NCBI GenBank assembly: GCA_003971905.1
Contig: RSEE01000055.1
Location: 124,001-188,000, forward strand
Length of the DNA: 64,000 nt
Reading direction: 5' to 3'
Source of the DNA: Moniliella sp. 'wahieum'
Lineage: Eukaryota > Basidiomycota > Moniliellomycetes > Moniliellales > Moniliellaceae
In this document: piece after piece, positions 44,379 to 55,521 of the stretch
How positions within the stretch are numbered: position 1 is the stretch's first letter
Layout: every line of letters starts with the position of its first letter
The notes under the pieces: generated by a model
What the model saw: only the letters and a program-made list of their open reading frames with translations
Database searches by the model: none
Told to the model about the DNA's origin: nothing
Translations under genes and position numbers: made by a program

Positions 44379-46701
44379 AAGCAGGCATCGTGAATCATGC
44401 AATATGCGCCCTTTATTCATCGATCATGCCCATCATGTACCGGGCAGGGCACCTCTCTTCAAGCTTCACCGATAGAGCGCGGCCCTCGCGCGTCGGTATA
44501 TTACCGGCGGTGTGGCGGATTCCATGCGATCAACCACATACAGGAAGAGGTACTTCTCTGTTTTGTTTATTTTTCTCCTTCCACCGCCGTTCACAGTCTG
44601 TTCATCAACTCACTCTCCAATGATTCCCGCCCTGTACATGTAGCACATCCTTTTAACGTGAACCACATATATACCCCAACCGTCCCAAAACTGAAGAGAG
44701 ATGTTGTCACGGGACGTTGTCACGGGACGACGAATATTAAGAGTCGCGTTGACAGAGCCACCTCTACTCTGTTATCGTCGCTCTCACTTTTTCTCAGTTT
44801 CTCTCTCCCTATCACTACTCAAGTTATCTAACTTTCGCTATCGTGACTCGGATTCTCGGCCTATCTATACAAAACCCATAACAACCGTCTCTTTTCCCCT
44901 CAACACCCTTCTTCTAGGAGGACTCAACTCTAGAAGAACCACCTTTCCGATCCGCTCGCTTGCCCTCCCTCGCCCATCGAGTCTCCCCGCTTTCTCGTCC
45001 GGCCCCTATTAGCGTGTAACCTCCTTGCAGACGCTGCCTGGCTCTTCTCGACGAACAACAAAGCACTACTTGCGACCCTCCTACGTTCACGCTAGTGTTC
45101 CTTTGGACTTTACATCTCATCTGAAACGTGTTCAGTAAGTCCTCCGTGATTCTTGTCTCCGATGGGTAGGGAAGGTCTCCGCCTGGGAAGTCAGCAACCC
45201 CGCTACAAATGTGGTCTCTTATCCAGTCCTCTATCAGGTATGTTTATCATCTTTTCTTGAAGCTTGAAGCACCGTACTACGGATATCACATCAGCTTCTC
45301 GTCCTCTAAGATCTAAGATATATATATTCACGCAGAACAAATCATCGTATCAGAGGTGGCATTGTATAGACGACGCTTCTACAGGCCGACCACACACACA
45401 GTATACTCACTGCCTTCCATCCTTCTCAGGAGGGCAGCAAATTTCTCAGTTTCCATCATGAAGGTGATTTGGCTTCTAGCTTCACCTCTCTGCAGCAACA
45501 GATCTATGATCGGATGGTAGTTCTCTGTTATCCACATATTGGGCGCGGCGGAAGCGCGAAAAAGGTAAGAACATGACTGTTGGTCTATATATTGAAGCGC
45601 TGGTGAGGAGCGCCGAACCACATAGTTAAGCGCCAAGCAAATAATAGGTCTTGACCCTTTTGTGTTGCGACGGTAACTGACTTTACCTTCACTGGCCGTG
45701 GAGCCCTTCCATCAGCCCCACGGCCTCACTAGCTTACTAGCCCACTAGCCCCCGTGGCTCCGCGGACTCCGAAGGTTGCTTGCTGGCACGGGCGTACCGG
45801 GCACCAGCGACGAAAGTAGTCTCCTGCTTTTGCTACCATCAACGCCCTTCGTCGAAGGGCCACAGAGGATATTTATCAGGCCGGATAAGCCCGAAGGCCT
45901 AAGGCCAAGGTTAGGCCCCCAAGATCTGACACCATCACAAGTTCGTACCCCCAACCTTGCAGGATAGGCTCATTCTATACCTTCTGAGATGGTCGATGAG
46001 CGCGGTGTGAGCGCGGCTAGAACGTCAAACGTTAAACGTCCGTCACATGTCACAAGAAAGGTGCTGTGGAGATGGGAGCCAACACAATGGAACAACCCTA
46101 CAAGGAGTACCAACAGTGCTGGTGACCGGTGACTTGGTCGATGATCGAGATGATCGGGGTGGCTGGCTGGAACGGTGGGGGACAGCCGGTAAGCGCTACG
46201 CCGGTAAGCGGTAAGCGGTAACCGGGAACCGGCGTGGTGCAACCCTAGGAGTAACGCAACGCGTAACGTAAGGCCGGTGGGGAGTGAATTTGAAATTGCA
46301 CGCACCCTCTCCATGGGTGCCCGGGCCCGTTTGAGGGGGCTGGCCCTGGGCCCTGGGCGGCGCGCATGTGCATGTGCCCTTGCAGCACGGCGTGTGGCAC
46401 CGCATGTGTGCTGTGGGCCTCGCGCCCACATCACGCGTCCGTGCCAAACGCCCACCGCTGAGCCTCAGCCCCGCCGCTGGAAGCGCGCATCACCGATCGC
46501 TGATCCGCAGCAGCCGAACACGGCCGCCGCATTGTTGCATCCTCATCGAATATCGATCCCTCATCGATCGTCCGCGTCCTCGCAACCTCCACCGCCGTCG
46601 TCACTGCGTCCACGTCCCCCTCTCCTCCACCGCCAGCCCGCGATGGGTGTGCAGTGGCACTAAAAACCCCACCCAACCGACCGCCCCGCCCCCCCTCGCA
46701 C

Positions 46702-49700
46702 ATGCCTCCTCCTCGCCGCCCGTCCTCGACGGCGAGTTCGGCGGCCGTCCTACTCGCCCCTCGCGCCGCTCGATGAGCAGCCCGAGACCCAACCCACCAC
46801 GGATCCTGACCACGTCAGCTATCTCGGCAATGACCATGTGCCCCAGCCCAAACTGGGCTGGCTGCGTCACTTCAAGCTACGCATTCTGTACGGCGCCATT
46901 CGGTACCTCAACTTTTTTCGCATCCACGTTATTGTCTTTGTCTTTGCGCCCCTCATTGCCAGCGGCATTTTCTATGGTGCCAACGACCACGTCCACGTCC
47001 CCTACATCGATTGCCTCTTCCAATGTGTGTCGGCGATGACCGTGACGGGCCTGACGACGATCAACATCTCCCAGATCACCGGTTCCAGCAGAGCATTCTC
47101 TATGTTCTCATGTGGTGCGGCAATATTTCCACTGTTGGGTGTGTCATGGTCTTGTCCGTCGTTACTTTTTCCGCAAGCGCTTTGAGCATCTTGTACGCCA
47201 CGACCCCAAGATTCCCGTCGCGCTCGCCACATCCAGCGTCAGGTGTACAAGCAACAGCAGGATCAGATTGCTCGAGTCCACCGCTTCCTCCGACCAAACA
47301 AATACCGATCTGGGACAAATCCAAGTCCTCCAGTAAAGATGACTCTGAGCTCAGCACGACGCAAACTCTAAGTTCGACTCATCATCCCCTACCCAGGGCG
47401 AGAAGCGCAGCGACAGTCCGTTCATCACTCCTCTCCCCAGTGCCCAGGAAACAGCGTCTGCCCTTCAGACCAGAGCGCTGTCCATTTATCATCGTCTCTT
47501 GACTCAAGCGGCACGACGGCCCATCCGACGATAGACAGCCCACGCCCCCGCCGGTCAATAAAAAGAAGCGTGGTCGCAAATCCCCTCTGACGGCAGAAAT
47601 GATCAAGCGTGTTGACCGACCGGCGGGGTCAAGTTGGGCGGGCAAGAACATAGTTCCGGTAACGATGGGTTTTTTCAACGAATCATGCCCCACCATGGCT
47701 CCGAACATGACCAACCCAAGCCGAACCCACAAATGCGCCCTCTGAGGATCCAACACGCCCCGTTTTGCCCCCCTACCCGAGAGCGAATTGGCCAACATCC
47801 CTGCGGAAATTCGTGCGCGGGACTTGCAGTTGGCTGCGCTCCGGGCCGACGAGGATGAACCTGATCGGGGACGTGACCGAAGACGGGATCCCCAGGCAGA
47901 AAGTCGCCCCCACTCTCGTCCCCGCAGAGGTATTATCCATAGCGCCTCTGGGGCTACCACGCCCGAGGAGCGACGGCGCCGACGCTCGCCTTCGGCTTCT
48001 CGGGAGAGAAAGGATCAGGAATCGTTCCTGACGGCTTTTCGTGAGGGGGCCGCCCGGCATGCCCGTCAGGAAATGGAGCGAGAAAAGGAAAAGGAACGGC
48101 GCAAGCGTGGCGGTGAAAGCTCCGTCGCTGCCACTCCCCTTGCTCGTAGTCCCCTTCAGGTTAGCCGTGCTCCCACGCCTGAAGTGGTATATCCTTCCCA
48201 AGCCCCCCACATGGACTTGCCGCCTGAGCTTTCAGGTGCGCCGACGCATGCCGATCCTTCAATCAACTTGGCCCCAGCGCTTCCTGAAGGCTCGCAACCG
48301 ATCTCGTCTCCTGCAGCTTCCGCTACGCCGGAAGAATCAGGGCCAACTGATGTGCCAGCAGTACCTCAAAATATGAGAATTCCAGGACGCCTTTCCAGAC
48401 CTCGCTCGTTGTCGGTCCGGGCGGTCGCCGTCAAGACCCGAATCACCCCTCTCATCGCTACCCGAGGAAAACGACGCGACGGATGCAGGTGCATATGGTA
48501 TGTATCAGATGGGAATGAACGATTCCGACCGGTATTCTCGTTCGAGCGGGAGCCAGTTCCGCCGGTCCCGCTCGCCGGCAAGTCGGTACGAGGGGCAGCT
48601 CCCTCTTCCGAGGGCGTTGGAGTGGGCCTCTCCTCGGCTTAGGGCGCAAGCAATGAATTTGGCTGAAACGGGCGCTAGAACGGCGTCTTCCTCTGGCTTC
48701 CCCCGTACTGCCACCCGTTCCACCGCGTTTGACCAGGCTGTTCGACGGACAAGGACCTTGGGCCCCGGTATGCCTCGCACCCAGACCCAGCAGAGCAGAG
48801 ATACACTCGGTTCCCTGCGCCGGACCCAGACCCGTGTGACGCATTCCCTCGGACCCAGACCATTGGTTTTGCGGACAACACGCAGTTCATCCCTGAAGGA
48901 TATACCTCCTTCCGCGCGGCCCGGGGCTCCGGGGGCGAACAGCAACGGGCAACTTCTCCCGTACGCAGACGTACCGGTCGGGAATGGGAATGGGGGAACG
49001 TACGCTCACCGGTCGTACCAGGGGTCCGAAAGGGTACGGGTACAGAATGGACCGGACCAACACGATGCTGGACACGATGCAACGGGTTTGGGGGGCTGGC
49101 CTACGCCGACCGACTTTCTCATTTATATCTACCGTCGTTTGAGACCCCCCACGCCGCGAGACCACTTGCCGCGCATGAACACGATCACATCCACATTCTC
49201 GAGAGGGCAGGATGGAGGAGAAGGAGATGCTTCCTCTGGACCAAGACGGAACTACTTTTCCTTTGATGTGCTTGTATCGCGCAACAGCCGCTTCCATCGC
49301 CTTACAGAAGCTCAACGAGAAAGCTCGGGGGTGGAGTATCGTGCCCTTGATCTCCTGAGCAAGCTGGTTCCGATCTACATTCTCGGGATCAACTTCCTTT
49401 GCGTTACTGTGGTTGCCCCTTATGCTGCAAGTAGACAGCACAATTCACAAGTACATTCCTGTTTTTGAGTCGCAAACCATACACGCCTAATCGGGTATGG
49501 TGGGTCTTTTTCAATTCCATCTCTGCCTACTCCAATTCGGGCATGTCGCTCATTGACACCTCGTTCCAAAATATGCAAGATGCATACCTGCCCATGACCT
49601 GTGTCGCCTTTCTTATTCTCGCGGGCAACACAGCCTTCCCTGTCTTTCTGCGCTTCTTTATCTGGCTGTTCCCATTTGGTTCCCAAACCAGCAGGACCCA

Positions 49701-50944
49701 CGAGTCGCTTATGTTCCTCCTGGACCACCCGCGCAGATGCTTTGTGTATCTGTTCCCTCAGCGCAAACTTGGTTCCTTGTCTTGACTCTTCTCTGTCTCA
49801 AGTACGTGCTGCTCCCCCCTTTCCTTGGTTCTCTCTCTGACCCAATACACCAGCTTGACCGATTGGGTATGCTTCCTGGTCCTTGACTTGGGCAACCCAG
49901 TGATCATGACCATTTCCAAGGGTCAGCGTGTGTTTGATGGGCTGTTTCAGGCGGTTGCTGTCCGCGCCGCCGGGTTCCAAGTTGTGTCGGTATTGCGTCT
50001 TGCGCCTGCGGTCCAGGTCCTGTACACGGTCATGATGTACCTCGCTGCGTTTCCCGATCGCCATGTCGGTGCGGTCAACAAACGTATACGAGGAGCGGTC
50101 GTTAGGTGTGTTTGATGACGGTTCGGACGACGATGACCCTGGGGATACACCTGGTCCTTGGTCAAGACGTGCGACCGGTCAGAAGCGGGGGTGGTCATCT
50201 TACCTTGTGCACCATGCACGGAAACAGCTGTCGTTTGACTTGTGGTGGCTCGCTTTCTCCTTTGGTTACTGTGCATCGTGGAGAAACACCAGCTGGAACG
50301 AGAGGACAACCAATCCTGGTCACAGTCTTTTCCTGTTTATTCGAGCTCACCTCAGCCTATGGTACGGTTGGCCTCTCCATGGGTACCCCTATGGACAACT
50401 TTTCCCTTTCCGGCCGGTTCAATGTCCTGGGGAAGTTGATTGTGATTGCTGTCATGCTGCGTGGGCGGCACCGTGGCCTCCCGTGGCCATTGACCGAGCC
50501 ATCATGCTCCCTGATGACCTGGAGCCAGGCGAAGCCGAGGTGTTGACGCCTTCGCTTGGGCCCGAGTCGGACGTGTGGGAGGACGACGAGGAGAACATGT
50601 CGGGCGCGGATGAAGATATGGGGGGCCAAGAGGGGGTGCAACACCACGATTACAGCGCCCGCCCCGGGTCGGTGGAAGGATATACTGTCCGCACCCCTCC
50701 CCCACAAGAACAACCGCTTTCTACCAGCCCCGCATCGTTCCATGAGGAGCCGGTAGTCCCCACTTCCCCCACAGCAGAGGCGACCACTGCTCGCTCCGAC
50801 CTACGAAAAACCAGTGCTATCCCCACCTCTCTTGCCCCCTGCGGAAGTGGGACACGCGGAACGACCGATGGACTCGACGCACCTTCCCTCCTCACCAAGG
50901 CTTTCGAACGAGGAGAGCCAAACCTCGAACACTTTCATCCCTGA
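46702..50944 (+). CDS. TRK1: TRK-type high-affinity potassium transporter
   Basis: Plasma-membrane K+ uptake protein with four pore-loop repeats. A Pro-rich N-terminus from ATG at 46702 leads to KLGWLRHFKLRILYGAIRYL and NFFRIHVIVFVFAPLIASGI. Pore loop 1 reads VSAMTVTGLTTINIS. GCVMVLVRRYFFRKRFEHLV is the usual segment after M2. A very long hydrophilic loop (about 47200-49250) is rich in Arg, Ser and Pro. The second repeat begins FHRLTEAQRE and EYRALDLLSKLVPIYILGIN. Pore loop 2 is AYSNSGMSLIDTSF, loop 3 VAVRAAGFQVVSV and loop 4 TSAYGTVGLSMGTP; the key glycine is present in all four. An intron at 49802-49853 (52 bases, GTACGT...CACCAG) restores LNLTDWVCFLVLDLGNP. The acidic tail ends at about 50944. 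Many frame hops. About 1,400 residues, somewhat long for the family because of the loop. Confidence 0.93.
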
Positions 50945-51447
50945 TGGGTTTCCTATACATATATATACCTTTCTCTCCAATGCTTCCTTCTGCCAGCATC
51001 TTTCTTTTATTGCGCATCTCTATACTATCTCAATTATTATCGTCATTCTGCTCATCGACATATGTGATGATGCATTGCCACATGACAGTGCCACACCTGT
51101 GCCTTGTGTTATACTTAGTAGCTCCTACCTGTGCACGTAGCTATAGATCGTCGATCAAGCCTTTTGTATCGACGTATCCTCAAACCTCGTTGGGGTTCGC
51201 CCATCATGGATGGACAACTCATTTTACCCCGTGTGCATACGCCTATGTATGCACAGCTCTGCTTTCGAAGGGGGAATGCGTTGAGCGCTCAAGAGACAGA
51301 GAGAGGAAACGACGGTATACAACACATCTTGGCCTCTGCACTCATACACCAATGCAAGGATAGTATGAGGCCTGCACGATCCGATCCTCGAGTGTGTATG
51401 CGCTCCATACTATGCGGGATGCCACCATGTTCACAAAATGAGCCCGG

Positions 51448-51798
51448 TTGTGGAGGAGAAAAGAGGAAACGTGGTGTGTCCTCCGGCAACAGGCGTCGTA
51501 TGTGCACGGATTATATCCCATGATGTGGGTAACGAAGGAGCATTTGGTACCATTGAGGGATGGAGATGGATCCCACATCTTGAGAGACCCCACCAGAGGC
51601 CAGGTTTGTGTATTACTGGGGAAGGTGGTGCATAAGGATATTACGGCGACGGCTTTTTGGGACCCCTCGGGAGAGAAGGAGCTGCATGCATCTCGACAGA
51701 GAGCAGGTCGGTTGCGCCATGATTACGATATAGCAGTGAGGCACTCTCAAGGCACCCTTTCCTCTGATGGCTATGACAACACACCGATAGTATTATGA
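51448..51798 (+). CDS. Small open frame, unknown
   Basis: 116 codons. The C-terminal part (PLRDGDGSHILRDPTRGQV and DITATAFWDPSGEKELHAS) has a natural-looking, charged composition, but nothing is recognised. No promoter or intron supports it. It could be a real small gene, an exon of a broken gene or chance. Confidence 0.2.
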   Translation: MWRRKEETWCVLRQQASYVHGLYPMMWVTKEHLVPLRDGDGSHILRDPTRGQVCVLLGKVVHKDITATAFWDPSGEKELHASRQRAGRLRHDYDIAVRHSQGTLSSDGYDNTPIVL

Positions 51799-52489
51799 TA
51801 CAAAAGATTTCCAAATACAAGACGAGTTTGCGCGCCCCAGAAGGAGAACGAGAGTCCTCCTCCTCTCCTCTGATGTTTTATATATACTCTCTCTAATTAG
51901 TGATCCTGGTTCCCCAGCCTTATAAGGTAACGTTAGGCAGTGGTGAAGCTTAGAGGAAAACAGGAGCTGGGTTGAACGTCATCGACAAAAACTTCGAGCT
52001 AATATATTCAACGTCAACGTTGCTTCCAACATTCCCGCGCACAAGAGATGTATGCAAGAAGTATGTATTACCCGAAATCATAGCCTACTCAGCTGCGTTA
52101 AAACCTTGATTATTCTTCCGATCCTCCGTCCTTCCGCGCCAAGCGCCCAAGCCGGCTTCGAGCTTCATCGATCTTTTTGCCATATGGTGATGTGATGCAT
52201 CATTATGGGATGGGGATGACCGAGAAGTGAGCGCTCCGCGCTCCAATCGCTGGTTAATCATTGTTGTGACACGCACCCGTGACCGCCTGGCCGTACCTTG
52301 CCCAATCGCAAAAGGCATTCGCATTTCGAGCGCAGCAAGCTTCAAAAAGAGTAAAAACCAACGGATCCCATTCAATGCATATCAACGTCATCAACATACC
52401 CAGGTACATGCATCGTGCATTGCATCATGCATTGTGCGAGCTCCCGGTTCGTTCAGGCACGCGAAGGCATACGTCCACAGGCCCAACCA

Positions 52490-52723
52490 CTAACAGGTGC
52501 CATCAGGTGCCACACGTCCCTTGTGGATTGGATGATTATTTTCGCGATGCATGATAACACTCTTTCCGTCCGGCAAGAACCCTATATGTGTCTCTGTTTC
52601 CGTAAAGGAATACACAGTCTCAGATGTCGTCATGTCATACTGAAGAGTGACATTCGGCTGCTGTACAACAGTCTTCGGATTTATAGTGCCTTTTGCGTCC
52701 GCCGATCGAGCAAACATACACAT
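52490..52723 (-). CDS. Small open frame, unknown
   Basis: 77 codons, MCMFARSADAKGTINPK ... TETETHIGFLPDGKSVIMHR. It resembles a beta-rich peptide rather than random translation, but no family is recognised and it sits among repeats. Weak. Confidence 0.2.
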   Translation of the reverse strand: MCMFARSADAKGTINPKTVVQQPNVTLQYDMTTSETVYSFTETETHIGFLPDGKSVIMHRENNHPIHKGRVAPDGTC

Positions 52724-52891
52724 AGTGCCGGCATAGTATACCCGTGAAACGGGAAACGCTCTCCCGGCGTTTTGTGGCTTGTGGGGGGAAAAGAGGAAGC
52801 AACTGAGCGCTTATTCTTACTCGGCGAGTATAGAAGCGTCCTCAAAATAGGCGCGACCGCGATCAGGGAGATATTTTGCCCATCGGATCTC

Positions 52892-52916
52892 AGATCTCTC
52901 AGATCTCAGATCTAGA
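52892..52916. repeat. Palindromic heptamer array, AGATCTC type
   Basis: AGATCTC, then TC, then AGATCTC and AGATCTA. The register slips by two bases inside the array. Confidence 0.85.
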
Positions 52917-53156
52917 TCACGGCAAGGCCTCTGGCAAGACCAAAGGGTTCAACTATAATTTAACTATTAGTCGCGCTTCCTTTTCTCTAATGTAATGTCT
53001 CGTTCACGGCCGCAGTGGGGATAATCGATGGATGCTTTGTGTCGAAAAAGTATAGAATTAAGTGTGTGGATCTAGTGGAACCTATCTATAGATCCACTTC
53101 AATATGGATAATATTGTTACTCTAAATTGAACCTCACAAGCACCAAGAGCTCTTAC

Positions 53157-53177
53157 AGATCTCAGATCTCATCGATC
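53157..53177. repeat. Phased heptamers AGATCTC-AGATCTC-ATCGATC
   Basis: Two AGATCTC units pass directly and in register into ATCGATC. The palindrome changes at two symmetric positions, but spacer and phase do not. Confidence 0.95.
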
Positions 53178-53233
53178 ATCGGATCATCATGTATCAGATC
53201 ATCAATTCTCATATCTCAACGTTCAAACCGTTC

Positions 53234-53247
53234 AACGTTCAACGTTC
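53234..53247. repeat. Palindromic heptamer array, (AACGTTC)2
   Basis: Preceded by ACCGTTC in register. Same unit as 28599-28619. Confidence 0.9.
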
Positions 53248-53297
53248 ATTGAGAATAAGCCTCTCAGGCCCTCATTAGGCCCTCAGGCATCGACTTC

Positions 53298-53360
53298 AAG
53301 CTTCAAGCTTCATTGAGTACTGAAGGCCTCAAGCTTCAAGGGCCTCAAGCTTCAAGCTTC
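53298..53360. repeat. Palindromic heptamer cluster: AAGCTTC and AGGCCTC
   Basis: (AAGCTTC)2 at 53298-53311, AGGCCTC-AAGCTTC in register at 53324-53337, and (AAGCTTC)2 at 53347-53360. Another switch between palindromes in one register. Confidence 0.9.
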
Positions 53361-53497
53361 AAGATCCTCCACTTCAAGCATGATGCATGATATGCATATG
53401 AGACGTTTTCGTAATCGCGACCCTCCCTAGGCATCTCTTCACAAGCTACACTAGCCACTTACTGCTTTTAACATACTTGCGCGAAAACTCCGTTGTA

Positions 53498-53511
53498 ACG
53501 CGTAACGCGTA
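53498..53511. repeat. Palindromic heptamer array, (ACGCGTA)2
   Basis: ACGCGT plus A twice, followed by ACGTC. The only array type here, with 53741-53754, whose spacer is A. Confidence 0.9.
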
Positions 53512-53733
53512 ACGTCTATAACGCATGAAGCTTGAAGCATGTTAAACGTACGTTAAAAACGCACGTGTGATGATGCAGGAGTAGTAACTAGTTATGTAAA
53601 GATGTGTGTGTTAGCTTAAGTCCGTGGGGAATGGCGCAACAGATGTAGCCAGGCGGCAGCAACCGCTAAGCGCTGAAAGCGCTAATAACCGCCCGGAGAA
53701 ACCGTCGTCATGCTGGAGATTATACATGGATTA

Positions 53734-53754
53734 ATCGATCATCGATAATCGATA
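53734..53754. repeat. Palindromic heptamer array, ATCGATC-ATCGATA-ATCGATA
   Basis: Three units in register in which only the spacer base changes (C, A, A). Confidence 0.95.
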
Positions 53755-54062
53755 ATCACGACAACGCATCCGCGGCCTCTCCATGTCTCCCTCTCGAACA
53801 AAATGATGTTGAGACGACCTCCCCCCGTAGCCGCGTTACCGCGTAACCCCATAACTACACAGTAACTAGTAATGTTTGGCACTTGGCCATTGTCAGAGAA
53901 GAAAATGGGCCAACAAGGGTAGGCAGAAGAGAAGCAACATATATGTGTGCTGGAAGAGATTATACTTGTCTTCGAAAACCAATAACTGAGACGTATGTGG
54001 ATTGTGTGTGTGCAAGCAGTACAGCGTGCAGCCAGTGTCATGTGTACGGGGCGGTTATGAGG

Positions 54063-55521
54063 TCAATGCATAGAGCATAGAGCCCCCGCCGGAACGCACA
54101 TGCCGTGTATCTTGTGGGTAGCTGCCCGCGCATATGAATAACTTTTACGGTTGCTGTTGATTGTTGGCATCGCTTCGAGGGTTGTTTGGAGACAGCACTG
54201 CATCGTGCTGATGCTGGAAGGAAGACCAAAAGGAAGGTGGTGGATGAGGAACAACGATGGCTGAGAGGCCATCCGCCTGTCTGGGGCGGTTTCCCCCGCC
54301 GCGGCAGTTACTACTGGGAGGACCGGGGCCGGGGGCGGGGGCGGAGGATGAGATGTGAAGTGTGCCTCCGCGTAGGATGTCGATGAAGCTTCTGGCGCTT
54401 CGGTCGTGTGCGGGCCAGTGGTGAAAGTGGGCGAATGGCTATTGGGCCAGTGATTACTCAACGATGGCCCTCCAACTTGGGATACCGAAGGTCCGAAGGG
54501 GAACGGCTTTGGTTTCACATCCTCCGGTCATGGGTTAGTCCAAAAGACAGTTGTTGGTATCCAGTGCCATCGGCCGGAACAAACGCAAGACGACCAGAAT
54601 CACTGGCATAGGTTGGAGGGTCTCGACGTAGCTCCATGTACCCATTCGATGTCCCATTCCCGCATGCCCAGCAGATTGATGCGCAGTCGGGTCATAGTTA
54701 GATTGAGGGGAAATGGATGGGGCTGGAAATGGTCTACCCCCGGAGGCATGTCTGGGGGTCTAAGCGACACTCCGTTTGGGTGCTGCACAGGTGTTTGGTT
54801 CACAGAAGGAGGAAACGAACCGATGCCGTGGCGAAAGATGCGCGGTTCCGCCCCAGGTCCGCTTACTCCGGGTAAGGGAGCATGCAGCTCAAAAACGGTC
54901 CGTCTCTTGGCTTCTGCTTCCGGCTGGACCATCCAGAACATGAGGCCGAACTTCGGCCAGCTGAAACGAAACCGCCGTCGTGCTTGCGGGGTTCGCGTCA
55001 GGCGACGAAACCAGAAGGTTCACAGGTAGAGGATTGGGGCGCTGCTCATAACCTTGGCTTGTTGCAAGATGAGGATTGTGCTGATGGTGCATGGCCTGCA
55101 ACATCCCTCGCAACCGCGTGTTTTCTTGGCGCAATTCTCTCACTGTATCTGTAAAGTTTGGGGGGGAGGGGGGCGGAGTTAGCATAACGTTTTGCAAGCC
55201 TGAAGAGGGATGCTCACTTTCGAGATCAGCAATGTACTTCCTGCGGCGCTCACGGAACGCACGCTGCACCTCGAGGGCACGAGTGGGAGCTGCATCGCTT
55301 CGAGGTCGGCGGCCACGAGCCATTGGATTGCCCAATGTCCAGAACCTTCTGGGGCGGCGGAGTTGGTAGAAGATGTGAGAGGTGAGTCCAAGGGACTGTT
55401 GCGGGCGGAGTGGTGGCGACAGGAGTCAAGAGCCGTAACCACAAAACTGGTGCGGACTTTGGCCACAGGATGGGGTCGGCCCTGTCGATAGACGATATAA
55501 TACGACACATCGCGCCTCATC
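54063..55521 (-). CDS. bZIP transcription factor (basidiomycete type)
   Basis: Predicted DNA-binding protein. The basic region is ARGRRPRSDAAPTRALEV, then QRAFRERRRKYIADLE, close to the Pap1/Yap1 QRAFRxR block, but the invariant Asn of bZIP basic regions (N-x3-QRAFR) is Ala. I recall related basidiomycete proteins with RAREVQRAFR, so this may be a lineage feature. An intron at 55149-55217 (69 bases, GTGAGC...TTTACAG) falls at the start of the zipper and splicing gives DLENTVRELRQENTRLRGML in perfect frame. The rest is Pro/Ser-rich: PRPHVLDGP-like stretches, INLLGMREWDIEWVHGA and SGRLAFVPADGTGYQQLSFG. One frame stops at 54515; another, also coding-like (NHWPNSHSPTFTTGPHTTEA), continues left, so the C-terminus is uncertain. 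The start, near 55521 (MRRDVSYY) or a little downstream, is also uncertain. Confidence 0.75.

Larger units (their letters stand above)
43965..46701. other. 2.7 kb intergenic region between divergent TUB1 and TRK1
   Basis: Holds both promoters. (AAGCTTG)2 lies at 44365-44378. A pyrimidine-rich stretch (44700-45110) with CT runs resembles fungal promoter/5' UTR sequence, though no gene follows it directly. GGTAAGCGGTAAGCGGTAACC repeats lie at 46195-46225. No protein or RNA gene was recognised. Confidence 0.5.
50945..54062. other. 3.1 kb intergenic region, AT-rich and repeat-rich
   Basis: Right of TRK1. It has no recognised gene but two small open frames of some protein character (51448-51798 + and 52490-52723 -), many 7-base palindromic arrays between 52890 and 53760, and CT-rich and TATA-rich tracts. 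Confidence 0.5.

Noticed and set aside
44700-45110. Gene in the CT-rich stretch left of TRK1
   Set aside because: Open frames there give Ser/Leu/Phe-rich low-complexity peptides typical of pyrimidine tracts.
52861-53760. Telomeric or subtelomeric repeat
   Set aside because: The 7-base units do not match TTAGGG-type telomere repeats and differ from array to array.
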